Source: Sulfuricella sp. (GTDB lineage Bacteria; Pseudomonadota; Gammaproteobacteria; Burkholderiales; Sulfuricellaceae). Taken from it: a stretch of 17,437 bases of DNA. Position numbers and translations under genes: made by a program. The notes below the pieces were generated by a model. That model saw only the letters and a list, made by a program, of their open reading frames with translations. It had not been told where the DNA came from and searched no databases. Location: assembly GCA_019911785.1 (NCBI GenBank), contig JAIOJM010000306.1, forward strand, positions 1 to 17,437. The letters are read 5' to 3'. How positions within the stretch are numbered: the first letter of the stretch is position 1; every line of letters begins with the position of its first letter. Positions 7,920 through 14,819 of this stretch are shown piece by piece.

Positions 7920-8747
7920 TTACTTGCGGAACACCGGAGTCTGCATCGGCAGGCCGTTGCTCATGTAGGTGAGGAAATATTCGAGGTTGTTGTACTCTTC
8001 GCTGTTGAATTCCAGCGGCGCGGAACGCACATTTTTCTGGCACTGGCGAAAACGCCCTTGCAGCGTAACCAGGTCCGTTCCGGCGCGAAACTCCGGCCAG
8101 TGCGCAGCCTGCCCGATCATCGGGGAGAGCTGTTCGCTACGGACGAAGTTGCCGACATTGTCGATATGACAGGTCGCACAGGAGAAATTCAGCTGGCCGC
8201 GGCGGCTATAGTAATGGGTCTTGCCTTTCTCGTACGCAGCCAGGGCAGCGGGGCCCTCCACCTTGACCTGCACTTTCATCCCGTCCGATAAACTCTTTAC
8301 ATATACCGACAACAACCCGAGATCATTGCTGCCATATTTCAGCTCCGCCTCGCCATTCGCCTTCAGGCAGGCATTGAGCGCGTTCTCGAAGGTGATGACC
8401 TTGCCGATGGCGTTATCAAATTGGGGATAATTACCCGCCGCATTCTTTCCGCCATCGGGAAAGCACGAGGATAACTTCTTGCCGTTCTTGAACGGCTTTT
8501 CCCACATTTTCCTGCCCTCATCGACATCGTTGACGAAGGGTGGGAAGATCATGATGCTGTCGTATTGGTCTTTGGCGTCCGGATTCAAGGCCAGGGCGCC
8601 CAGCACATAATCCTCAAACTTCACGCCAGGAAGTCGCTGTTTGTAATGCTCGGTCAAGGCCTTGCGATCCTCGGCAGGCCCGGCGATCGCAGCAAGGCTG
8701 GCACCCAGGAACAGGCAGGCCAGAATAGCGGTGAGTCTCCGTCTCAT
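7920..8747 (-). CDS. soxA: SoxA c-type cytochrome, monoheme type
   Basis: A 275-residue secreted cytochrome that pairs with SoxX to oxidatively couple thiosulfate to the SoxY cysteine. The Sec signal peptide covers about residues 1-22 (RRRLTAILACLFLGASLAAIA). There is one heme motif, C190-A-T-C193-H194. C236 (RFRQC) is the expected cysteine ligand, found as a persulfide in known SoxA. C95 and C127 sit where diheme SoxA has its first heme and probably form a disulfide, so this is the single-heme form. The third of three tandem ATGs (8747) is chosen because AGGA lies 6 nt before it. soxZ is 76 bp upstream. Confidence 0.96.
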   Translation of the reverse strand: MRRRLTAILACLFLGASLAAIAGPAEDRKALTEHYKQRLPGVKFEDYVLGALALNPDAKDQYDSIMIFPPFVNDVDEGRKMWEKPFKNGKKLSSCFPDGGKNAAGNYPQFDNAIGKVITFENALNACLKANGEAELKYGSNDLGLLSVYVKSLSDGMKVQVKVEGPAALAAYEKGKTHYYSRRGQLNFSCATCHIDNVGNFVRSEQLSPMIGQAAHWPEFRAGTDLVTLQGRFRQCQKNVRSAPLEFNSEEYNNLEYFLTYMSNGLPMQTPVFRK

Positions 8748-8823
8748 CATCATTCCTTTCGCAGAAATCATTATAGTTTTTTGTGTTGCATTGGCCGGAC
8801 AAGAAGCATCCGGCCGGGCTTGA

Positions 8824-9138
8824 TCAGGCAATGGCCGCCTCGCCGCTAATTTTTCCGCCTTTGTTGTCCACCGCATTAATCACGATTTTGTCGCCGGCCT
8901 TGGCGCCCTTGATCTTGAAACCCAGAAAGGGATTCTTGGAAATTGCCGCACCCCACTGCGCTTCCAGCACGGTCTTGTCATTCAGGGTGGCCACGACGTG
9001 ATTGATGAAGAAGGCGGGAATCAATTGCCCGGTTTTGGCGTCCTTGCGCAAACCGGTCTCCATGATGTGATTCATCAGTGCTTTTACATCGGCGACATCG
9101 CCTTGCAGCGTCGCGCGAATTTTCATTCCTTCAGCCAT
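8824..9138 (-). CDS. soxZ: SoxZ sulfur carrier partner
   Basis: A 104-residue protein of immunoglobulin-like fold that dimerises with SoxY to present its cysteine arm to SoxXA and SoxB. The sequence has the family N-terminus (KIRATLQGDVADVKALMNHIMETGLRKD), the central PAFFINHV and the closing GDKIVINAVDNKGG. No signal peptide is present, as expected: SoxZ is exported by riding with Tat-borne SoxY. The ATG is preceded by AAGGAT at good spacing. It lies 49 bp downstream of soxY in the same operon. Confidence 0.96.
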   Translation of the reverse strand: MAEGMKIRATLQGDVADVKALMNHIMETGLRKDAKTGQLIPAFFINHVVATLNDKTVLEAQWGAAISKNPFLGFKIKGAKAGDKIVINAVDNKGGKISGEAAIA

Positions 9139-9187
9139 GTTCGTATCCTTGTCAAATAAAGTGAATATTCAAATCCATTCATGCCGA

Positions 9188-9658
9188 TCAACCACCGCAG
9201 CCGCCGATCGTCACCTTGACTTCCTTGGTGGCGGTGTAAGCCTTGCCGCCGGCTTTCACTGCCACCCTGACGTGGGAAGTGTTGGCCATCTTGATGCGTG
9301 TAGAAACGTATCCTTCCGCACCATTGGAAAACTCGAAATCAGCGATCAAGGGATTCTGGTTCTTGTCTACAAAAATCATGATGGAAGTGGTGCCGGGAAT
9401 TTTGCTGGTCACTTCCACCGGAACCACCGCACCATTCTCGGCAATATCCGGCGCCTTGATCAGGATGTCCTTGCTCTCGGTGGCACCAGTAACATTCATG
9501 CCCTTCATTGCATCCGCCGTGGTCGTGGCATCAAATGCCACCTTGTTCCATTCCGCTGCCAACACCTGACCAGGCCTGAGCAGGCCCGCGGCGATGGCGA
9601 CCGCCACCGTCCCGGCAGCACCGGTACTCTTCAAAAAAGTTCTACGCAAGTGATTCAT
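9188..9658 (-). CDS. soxY: SoxY thiosulfate-carrier protein
   Basis: A 156-residue periplasmic carrier on which sulfur intermediates are bound during thiosulfate oxidation. The C-terminus is GGCGG, with C154 as the swinging-arm attachment cysteine. The N-terminus is a Tat signal (LRRTFLK at residues 4-10, then a hydrophobic alanine-rich stretch to about residue 34). Length is normal. It starts 24 bp after soxX and is followed by soxZ, the obligate partner. A GGAAAG and a further GGAG lie before the ATG. Confidence 0.97.
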   Translation of the reverse strand: MNHLRRTFLKSTGAAGTVAVAIAAGLLRPGQVLAAEWNKVAFDATTTADAMKGMNVTGATESKDILIKAPDIAENGAVVPVEVTSKIPGTTSIMIFVDKNQNPLIADFEFSNGAEGYVSTRIKMANTSHVRVAVKAGGKAYTATKEVKVTIGGCGG

Positions 9659-9682
9659 CTTTCCAATCTCCGAATAAAAAAG

Positions 9683-10042
9683 TTAAAGGCTAAGTATATA
9701 TTCAACGACCTGATCAATTTCCTGCTCAGTCAGAATCTGGTGCTTTCCGAAAGGCGGCATCGAAGTTTTTGGATTGGCTACCGTGGAATCCCAAACCTGG
9801 GCACGCAGCTTGTTCCGGTCGGGAAAGCGCTCCTTCATCATGATGAAGGGTGGCGCTATATTACCAGGCGAATCGGCCTTCGGATCATTGGGGATCGCAT
9901 GGCAGGCGAGGCAATTGCCCTTCGCCTTGTTGAACAAGACCGTCCGTCCAGCGGGTTCCTTGGCAACTTCGGCTGCCATGGACAGGTTCGCGATACCCAA
10001 GCCGGCGATCAGCGCAAACAAAAGTGTCGATATTTTCCGCAT
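9683..10042 (-). CDS. soxX: SoxX c-type cytochrome
   Basis: A 119-residue monoheme cytochrome, the small subunit of SoxXA, which passes electrons from the SoxA reaction to the respiratory chain. It has a Sec signal peptide over about residues 1-24 (KISTLLFALIAGLGIANLSMA), the heme motif C44-L-A-C47-H48 and M95 in SMPPFG as the distal ligand. The start at 10042 is chosen because a strong GGAGGAG stands directly upstream; a longer frame to 10084 has a non-signal-like N-terminus. It is the first gene of the sox operon, and the 223 bp upstream form its control region. Confidence 0.95.
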   Translation of the reverse strand: MRKISTLLFALIAGLGIANLSMAAEVAKEPAGRTVLFNKAKGNCLACHAIPNDPKADSPGNIAPPFIMMKERFPDRNKLRAQVWDSTVANPKTSMPPFGKHQILTEQEIDQVVEYILSL

Positions 10043-10088
10043 CACTCCTCCTTCTCCGTTTTGTCGAGCATTCTCCGAAGGCATCCAC

Positions 10089-10144
10089 TTTACCCTGGAA
10101 AAATTTGCTGTTTGTGTAAAACAAGCATACTGAATTTACCCTGG
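10089..10144. promoter_or_regulatory. Paired TTTACCCTGG boxes upstream of soxX
   Basis: Two perfect copies of TTTACCCTGG lie at 10089-10098 and 10135-10144, 46 bp apart start to start, between the soxX start and the AT-rich upstream block. Their repetition right before a regulated operon suggests an activator or repressor site. No convincing -35/-10 pair was found; a poor TTGCTT-N18-TATGCT is present on the minus strand. Confidence 0.35.
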
Positions 10145-10189
10145 TCAAAGCAAGCTTTTTTTGAAATTTTTTGTTTTATTTCCGATAGT

Positions 10190-10205
10190 TAGTACAAATG
10201 TACTA
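10190..10205. promoter_or_regulatory. Palindromic operator candidate of the sox operon
   Basis: TAGTACA-AA-TGTACTA is a perfect 7-bp inverted repeat with a 2-bp spacer, placed about 150 bp upstream of the soxX start and 60 bp beyond the stop of the preceding gene. A symmetric site of this size fits a dimeric regulator. Which regulator is unknown; no regulator gene is in the window. Confidence 0.45.
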
Positions 10206-10265
10206 GGTAAATTAGCATATGACCAATTGCCGATCAAACCAAAGGCAATCATTTTTGGCGCAAAG

Positions 10266-11159
10266 CTATTCTACCTCGCTCAACAGCTTTTCGATCATCC
10301 CTTCTGCCTGCCCAAGATAGCCTTGGCCAAACATATTCAGGTGATTGAGTATGTGGTACAGATTGTATAACGACTTTCGCATGGGGTAGCCGGAATCGAG
10401 AGGGAACGCCTCGCGGTAGGCCGCATGGAATGCCTCGGGGAACCCTCCGAATAATTCTGTCATCGCCAGATCAGTTTCCCTGTCGCCATAGTAGACCGCC
10501 GGATCGAAAATAACCGGCTCACCGGTAGCGGCGTAAGCATAATTTCCGCCCCACAGATCGCCGTGCAGCAAGGAGGGAAACGGTGCATAGCCGGCAAAAA
10601 AACCGTCCAACCTCGCCAGCAAACGCTCCCCCTTGCGTTGCAGTGCGCCGCCGTAACCGTTGCTTGCCGCCAGCGCCAACTGGCGCCCGATCCGCCGGTC
10701 ACGCCAGAACTCCGGCCAGTTGTCGGCAGGCGTGTTGACCTGGGGGGTGGAGCCGATCGTGTTGTCGCGCCGCCAGCCGTACTGTGTCGCGCTTGCCCGG
10801 TGCATGTCGGCCAGCTGGCGCCCAAGATCTTCTGCCCGCCCCCTCCTGCCGGAACTGAAATCAATAACCTCGAGCACCAGAAATGCCGAATCTTCGGCGA
10901 CTCCGGCACACACCGGATGGGGAACGCGGATAACGCCGGCTCCCGCGATTTCACGCAGCCCGTCGGCCTCCGCTTCAAACATGGCCAGGCCAGACACGCG
11001 GTTAACCTTGACGAAGAAGCGGCGCTCACCGTCCTCGACCGAATACGTCGAATTGATGCATCCGCCGCCGATGGCGCGGCATTTCCGGACGGCAAAATCT
11101 TCCCCCGTTGCAACCCGGATTGCCTTGCCGATCGCCTGCCACATCGCTTCATTTGCCAT
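10266..11159 (-). CDS. Fructosamine kinase family protein (YniA-like)
   Basis: A 297-residue cytoplasmic kinase-like protein. It has the aminoglycoside-phosphotransferase fold with K51 in the beta-strand (RRFFVKVN), the catalytic HGD201LWGGN and the metal-binding FD219PAVYYGDRETDLAM. GWRRDNTIGSTPQVN near 128-142 is characteristic of bacterial fructosamine-3-kinase relatives. Such enzymes phosphorylate ketoamine adducts of sugars on proteins or amino acids, helping deglycation. The true substrate in bacteria is often unknown. Length is as usual. No strong SD precedes the start. It lies 87 bp downstream of selO, on the same strand. Confidence 0.88.
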   Translation of the reverse strand: MANEAMWQAIGKAIRVATGEDFAVRKCRAIGGGCINSTYSVEDGERRFFVKVNRVSGLAMFEAEADGLREIAGAGVIRVPHPVCAGVAEDSAFLVLEVIDFSSGRRGRAEDLGRQLADMHRASATQYGWRRDNTIGSTPQVNTPADNWPEFWRDRRIGRQLALAASNGYGGALQRKGERLLARLDGFFAGYAPFPSLLHGDLWGGNYAYAATGEPVIFDPAVYYGDRETDLAMTELFGGFPEAFHAAYREAFPLDSGYPMRKSLYNLYHILNHLNMFGQGYLGQAEGMIEKLLSEVE

Positions 11160-11246
11160 GGTTTATTTTACGCCGAAATTCGCATGTAAAATTCGCGCCA
11201 TACCCGTCCAAATCCAATACCATCAAAACCTGAAACCAGGAACCCT

Positions 11247-12716
11247 TCACGACGAGCAGCTCACCGAGATATGCTGCGCCCAGTCCGGCGGCGGGGCGGC
11301 ATAATCGGCCATCTCCGGCTGCTCGTCAAAGGGGCGGCTCAGCAGTTTCAGCAAGCGATCCACTTCCGAAAAGTCGCGCTCCTTCTCGGCCTTGCCGATC
11401 GCGACCTGCGCCAGATAATTGCGCAGGATGTATTTGGGATTGACCCTGTCCATGCGCACCTTGCGTTCCCCGTCCGTGCCCGGCTCACTTTGCAAACGGG
11501 CGCGATAGGTTTCAGCCCAGGCATCGAACGCCGGGCGGTCGATGAATTGATCGCGCACCACGCTGTTCTGCTCGCCCGGTGCGGATCTGAAATCGCCCAG
11601 GCTGCGGAACAGATGGGTATAGTCCACCTGGTTGGCGTGCATCAGCCCCAGCAGCGCCTCGATCAGTGCAACATCTTCTTTGCCCGTGTGAGCCAGCCCC
11701 AGCTTCTGGCTCATCAAGTCCACATAGTGCTCGGCGTTAGTCGGGCCATAGTTGCCCAGCACCGCTCTTGCCTCCTCCACCGGAACAATCGGCGTCAAGG
11801 CCTGCGCCAGGCAGGTCAGGTTCCACAGACCGATTTGCGGCTGCCGGTCAAAGGCGTAGCGCCCGCCATGGTCGGAATGGTTGCAGACGTAACCCGGATT
11901 GTAGGTTTCCATGAAACCGAATGGGCCATAGTCGAAAGTCAAACCGAGGATGGACATGTTGTCGGTGTTCATCACCCCATGCGAGAAGCCGACCGCCTGC
12001 CACTTGGCCATCAGCCTTGCGGTGCGCGTGACCACTTCGTTCAGGAAACGCGGATACTTGTCAGGCGCATCGGCCAGCTCGGGGAAATGCCTGGCGATCA
12101 CATAATCGGCAAGCAGGGAGATCGGCTCAGGCTGGTCCCGGTAGAAAAACACCTCGAACGAACCGAAGCGCACGTGAGATGGCGCGATGCGCGTGACCAC
12201 CGCAGCACTTTCGACGCTCTCGCGCCAAACCTCCTCGTCGCTGCCCACTATGCACAAGGCGCGCGTGGTGGGAATGCCCAGGCCATGCATGGCCTCCGAG
12301 CACAGGTATTCGCGGATGCTGGAACGCAGCACGGCACGGCCATCGCCACTGCGCGAAAACGGCGTGGACCCTGCCCCCTTCAGTTGAAGGTCCCAGTGCC
12401 CCCCGGCGCGATTCTTGACTTCACCCAGCAATATCGCCCTGCCATCGCCCAGCTGCGGCACGAAATGGCCAAACTGGTGCCCGGCATAGAGCATCGCCAG
12501 CGGGTCGCTGCCGGGCAGCAAACGGTTGCCGATGAAATACTCGGCAAAGTCGGCGCGCTTCGCTTCGTCCGCATCCAGATCGATCAATTCTGCCGCATTC
12601 GCGTTGAAGCTGACCAGGTAAGGCTCGGGCAGAGGCGTGGGGTGCAAGCGGCGGTGGAAAGTATCCGGCAGGCGCGCAAAGGTATTCTGGAAATTCAGCT
12701 GATCGAGTTTTTTCAT
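11247..12716 (-). CDS. selO: SelO/YdiU protein AMPylase
   Basis: A 489-residue pseudokinase-fold enzyme that transfers AMP from ATP to hydroxyl side chains of redox-related proteins. Visible features are the N-terminal YLVSFNANAAELI block, GHQFGHFVPQLGDGRA (79-94), QLKGAGSTPFSRSGDGRAVLR (111-131), and the active segment GVMNTD252N253MSILGLTFD262YGPFGFM. The C-terminus ends SCSS, the conserved redox cysteine position that is selenocysteine in eukaryotic SelO. The ATG at 12716 gives the usual N-terminus MKKLDQLNF; a TTG 18 nt earlier is possible. It is chromosomal housekeeping-type content, next to a rearranged stretch on its 5' side. Confidence 0.93.
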   Translation of the reverse strand: MKKLDQLNFQNTFARLPDTFHRRLHPTPLPEPYLVSFNANAAELIDLDADEAKRADFAEYFIGNRLLPGSDPLAMLYAGHQFGHFVPQLGDGRAILLGEVKNRAGGHWDLQLKGAGSTPFSRSGDGRAVLRSSIREYLCSEAMHGLGIPTTRALCIVGSDEEVWRESVESAAVVTRIAPSHVRFGSFEVFFYRDQPEPISLLADYVIARHFPELADAPDKYPRFLNEVVTRTARLMAKWQAVGFSHGVMNTDNMSILGLTFDYGPFGFMETYNPGYVCNHSDHGGRYAFDRQPQIGLWNLTCLAQALTPIVPVEEARAVLGNYGPTNAEHYVDLMSQKLGLAHTGKEDVALIEALLGLMHANQVDYTHLFRSLGDFRSAPGEQNSVVRDQFIDRPAFDAWAETYRARLQSEPGTDGERKVRMDRVNPKYILRNYLAQVAIGKAEKERDFSEVDRLLKLLSRPFDEQPEMADYAAPPPDWAQHISVSCSS

Positions 12717-12800
12717 GGAGCGATTCAATCCCAAGGGTGTTCTGGGAGAATCAGGCCGACTCGGCTAGAATCAAGAGTACGAAGCTAAAGTCAGACAAAA

Positions 12801-12911
12801 TTGCCGCTCGCCACCACGCTCAAGATTATCGAAACCATCGCAGGTATTCCTGATGCGCAGTGGAACGCACTGGCAGGCAACAACCCTTTCAAGAAAAAAT
12901 CCGGTGAATGA
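12801..12911 (+). pseudogene. Truncated 5' end of a COG3146/FemAB-like acetyltransferase gene
   Basis: Read from TTG at 12801, the first 30 codons give a peptide ending in AGIPDAQWNALAGNNPF. This resembles, from memory, the N-terminus of DUF482/COG3146 GNAT-like proteins (IPAAxWNALAGDNPF). Homology stops abruptly at 12890 and the frame ends after seven unrelated codons (KKKSGE, stop). The remaining roughly 350 codons expected for the family are missing. It is divergent from selO. I read it as the stub of a chromosomal gene cut by a deletion or insertion; a chance match over 30 residues is the alternative. Confidence 0.45.
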
Positions 12912-13036
12912 TGCTTTCACCAGCATTGCCAAGTCGAGTCTTCCACGCCAACGCTGATGTAGTGCGAAGCAAAACCCCTTGTTTGCTGCCGTAGCGTCCC
13001 TGTAAAGAGCCACCCGGCTCTCGAATGGCACTGCGG
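12912..13036. other. Unassigned junction sequence between two gene stubs
   Basis: No complete gene is present. On the minus strand short open stretches recall the region following the hsdR fragment (for example AVPFE and, in another frame, GGSLQGRYGSKQG), as if frames were shuffled by small indels. The match is too weak to call. A small hairpin GAGCC-ACCC-GGCTC lies near 13007-13020, without a U-tract. Confidence 0.3.
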
Positions 13037-13170
13037 TCACAGTTCAAGCGGGCTCGGGTATTGTGCCAACTGGACCTCGGCACCGGTGTGCATGTCTATG
13101 CCGTAAATGCCCTGCCCGTTGACGCAAGCAGAGGGGCGATATGTTCGGCGCGGGTTTCGGCTTCGTTCAT
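13037..13170 (-). pseudogene. hsdR: hsdR remnant (type I restriction subunit), internally deleted and frameshifted
   Basis: The ATG at 13170 overlaps the Fic stop as ATGA and opens [17 protein letters not shown], the style of N-terminus of HsdR proteins; this frame stops at 13096. In the +1-shifted frame the DNA then reads NGQGIYGIDMHTGAE and QYPSP, which matches the conserved HsdR segment normally more than 100 residues further in. The expected D-E-L-W becomes L-E-L-stop (TGG to TGA). So a deletion joined codon 17 or so to this segment out of frame. No helicase domain remains. The functional protein would be about 800 residues or more. Confidence 0.6.
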
Positions 13171-14291
13171 TGCGCAGCGTTCCCATAAGGTGCAAATTGA
13201 TTGCTATCTCGGGTAAGCAACTGCATCAGCTTCGGGTGGATGAACAGTTTTTCCTTTGTTACGGCCACTTCGGCCAGCACGCCGATTTCCACCAACTGCT
13301 TCAGGTACTGCGATGCCGTTTGCCGTTTCGCGATGCCCGCTTCGGTCAGACTGCCGATCCGGCAATACGGCAGCTCGAATATCAGGCTCACCAGCTCATG
13401 GCTGTAAACCTTGGGCAATCTGCCGCGAACATATTCCGTCGTGTGCTCCGACAATGCCCGGATCGCCGCGATTTTCGCCGTTGTCCAGATTGCCGTTTCT
13501 TCCACGCCCTTGATGATGTAAAGCAGCCACGGCTCCCAGTCTTGCTCGCGGGTCACCTGCAACAACAAGCGGTAGTAATCCGCCTTGTTCTGGATGATGT
13601 AACGGCTCAGATACAAGATCGGCAGGGTCAGCAAATTTTCCTGAATCAGAAACAGGCTGTTCAACACCCGCCCCGTTCGGCCATTACCATCCGTGAATGG
13701 GTGTATCGCCTCGAACTGATAATGACCCATCGCCATGCGGATCAGCGGGTCGAGCGACGTTTCGTTGTGCAAAAATCGCTCCCAGTTCGCCAGTAAATCC
13801 CGCAACAATGGCTCGCCTTCGGGTGGGGTGTAGATGATCTCGCCCGTCGCATCATTGCTCAGCGTGGTGCCCGGCGTGCGGCGCACCGTCATCTCAACGC
13901 CCTTGATGCGGGTGCATATCTGCTCTGCGGTGCGAGTGGTGAGTGGGTATTCCTGGAGTGCCTTGAACCCCTCGAACAGCGCATGGCTATAGCGCAAAGC
14001 TTCCTTGGTGGCAGGGTCTGCCTGCTCCTCACTACGCAGATACCGGAACAACTGGTCCGTGGTCGTAACGATATTCTCGATTTCCGAACTAGCGCGCGCT
14101 TCGAGCAACGGCAGCGAATTGATGAGCACGGCCTGATTGGGGATCAGCTCCGCCGCCTGCTTGAGTTCGGCCAATGCCGCACGCGCGGTAATGCACTGCT
14201 TCAACACCGCGCGAGTTTCAATCTCCACCTTGGGCGGCAAGGCAGGCAGCGCATTGTAGGGCCGCTCCGGTCGCCAGTTTTTGAGGCTCAT
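13167..14291 (-). CDS. Fic-domain AMPylase with N-terminal inhibitory motif and C-terminal winged helix
   Basis: A 374-residue Fic protein. The catalytic motif [12 protein letters not shown] is at residues 197-208; its histidine activates the target hydroxyl for transfer of AMP from ATP. An inhibitory helix motif, S68-S-E-I-E72-N73, fits the [S/T]xxxE[G/N] rule, so it is a class II, self-inhibited Fic. The C-terminus contains a helix-turn-helix ([25 protein letters not shown]), as in the common Fic plus winged-helix architecture. The ATG at 14291 is chosen ([20 protein letters not shown]); one at 14306 adds five residues. The stop overlaps an hsdR stub. Fic genes of this type often sit in type I restriction loci. 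Its promoter lies under three inverted repeats. Confidence 0.92.
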   Translation of the reverse strand: MSLKNWRPERPYNALPALPPKVEIETRAVLKQCITARAALAELKQAAELIPNQAVLINSLPLLEARASSEIENIVTTTDQLFRYLRSEEQADPATKEALRYSHALFEGFKALQEYPLTTRTAEQICTRIKGVEMTVRRTPGTTLSNDATGEIIYTPPEGEPLLRDLLANWERFLHNETSLDPLIRMAMGHYQFEAIHPFTDGNGRTGRVLNSLFLIQENLLTLPILYLSRYIIQNKADYYRLLLQVTREQDWEPWLLYIIKGVEETAIWTTAKIAAIRALSEHTTEYVRGRLPKVYSHELVSLIFELPYCRIGSLTEAGIAKRQTASQYLKQLVEIGVLAEVAVTKEKLFIHPKLMQLLTRDSNQFAPYGNAAQ

Positions 14292-14310
14292 GTTTGCATT
14301 TCGCATTTTT

Positions 14311-14335
14311 TCGACACAACCGCAGTCTATGTCGA
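14311..14335. promoter_or_regulatory. Operator 1 at the fic promoter
   Basis: TCGACA-N13-TGTCGA; the predicted -10 hexamer lies in its spacer. The arms are 6 bp, the weakest of three sites with identical geometry. Confidence 0.6.
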
Positions 14336-14352
14336 TGCCATCGACACGTCAA
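14324..14352 (-). promoter_or_regulatory. Predicted sigma-70 promoter of fic
   Basis: On the minus strand TTGACG (14352-14347) and TAGACT (14329-14324) are separated by 17 bp. Transcription would begin near 14317, giving a leader of about 25 nt to the chosen fic start. The -35 lies in the spacer of operator 2 and the -10 in the spacer of operator 1. Confidence 0.6.
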
Positions 14353-14366
14353 CAATATGTGTCGAT
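14340..14366. promoter_or_regulatory. Operator 2 at the fic promoter
   Basis: ATCGACAC-N11-GTGTCGAT, perfect 8-bp arms. It covers the predicted -35 hexamer. Its core starts 30 bp from operator 1, close to three helical turns. Confidence 0.65.
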
Positions 14367-14376
14367 TTTTTCGCGT

Positions 14377-14409
14377 TTCATCGACACAAGATGCCGATGT
14401 GTCGATGAA
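14377..14409. promoter_or_regulatory. Operator 3 upstream of the fic promoter
   Basis: TTCATCGACACA-N9-TGTGTCGATGAA, perfect 12-bp arms and the strongest of the three. Its core is 40 bp from that of operator 2, again near an integral number of turns, which would allow cooperative binding on one DNA face. Confidence 0.65.
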
Positions 14410-14425
14410 GTGAGCATGCAAAGAA

Positions 14426-14462
14426 AACGGCCTAGAGAATTATCTCTAAGCCGTTGTTTTTT
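14426..14462. terminator. Bidirectional intrinsic terminator next to the tRNA remnant
   Basis: AACGGC and TAGAGA pair with TCTCTA and GCCGTT (12 pairs, one mismatch) around a 4-nt ATTA loop. GTTTTTT follows on the plus strand and TTTTCTTT on the minus strand. It begins 2 nt past the CCA end of the minus-strand tRNA fragment, so it is probably the native terminator of that tRNA. Confidence 0.75.
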
Positions 14463-14463
14463 A

Positions 14464-14509
14464 TGGTGGGCCCGCACGGACTTGAACCGTGGACCAAAGG
14501 ATTATGAGC
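14464..14509 (-). pseudogene. 3' part of a CAU-anticodon tRNA (Ile2 or Met), candidate attachment site
   Basis: On the minus strand the sequence holds a CTCATAA anticodon loop, a T-arm with CACGG and CCGTG around TTCAAGT, the acceptor strand CGGGCCC, discriminator A and an encoded CCA. Further 5' the anticodon stem does not pair and no proper D-arm or matching acceptor strand is present, so the gene is not functional. Loss of the part upstream of the anticodon loop, with the 3' end and terminator kept, is the pattern left by an integrase using the tRNA 3' half as its att site. Deletion by IS activity is the alternative. Confidence 0.7.
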
Positions 14510-14819
14510 ACCACTCAACCGTGAAATATAGGCCGCAAAGCTGAAGATTTCAAAGAAATTTCTTGTTGGCCATTCTACTACACACTCGAAACCGAAACAT
14601 ATCCGAACCTCCCCTTTCTAAAATTGCATTATTTAATGTAAAAATCAAACGGTAACAATTGGTTGCCCACCCGAAAAACCGAGCGGAAGCCGAACATTGC
14701 ACTGAAATTCCGCCAGACTGGGGCGAAAGCACCAGGGTAGCCCGAGTGCGGCGTGCCGGGGCCAGCGGAGGGGGTAGGCATCCACCTCGCCGGGTTCGCA
14801 CCAGAGGGTGCCTCTATGG
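14510..14819. other. Intergenic stretch between tRNA remnant and IS21 element
   Basis: No convincing gene. The left half is AT-rich (around 14610-14650); the right half is GC-rich, with short open frames on both strands that look like shadow translations. A hairpin GCACC-AGAG-GGTGC lies at about 14798-14811, just before the IS end, and AGGCATCC further left can pair with its extension. I recall similar GC-rich noncoding stretches as dispersed sequences in proteobacteria, but cannot confirm this. Confidence 0.4.

Noticed and set aside
10215..10260. Terminator after the fructosamine kinase gene (ATTGCC and GGCAAT inverted repeat)
   Set aside because: The stem is only about 6 bp with a 12-nt loop, and on the gene's strand no U-tract follows.
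11271..12788. A 505-codon open frame on the plus strand
   Set aside because: It is antisense to selO, whose motifs are unmistakable. The plus-strand product is rich in H, Q and R with no motif, as expected of a GC-rich shadow frame.
14281..14544. Plus-strand 87-codon frame including WWARTDLNRGP
   Set aside because: This peptide is the translation of the antisense of the tRNA remnant joined to the operator array, a familiar annotation artefact.
14464..14545. An intact tRNA gene
   Set aside because: Only the part from the anticodon loop to CCA is sound. Anticodon stem, D-arm and 5' acceptor strand cannot be folded from the sequence further 5'.
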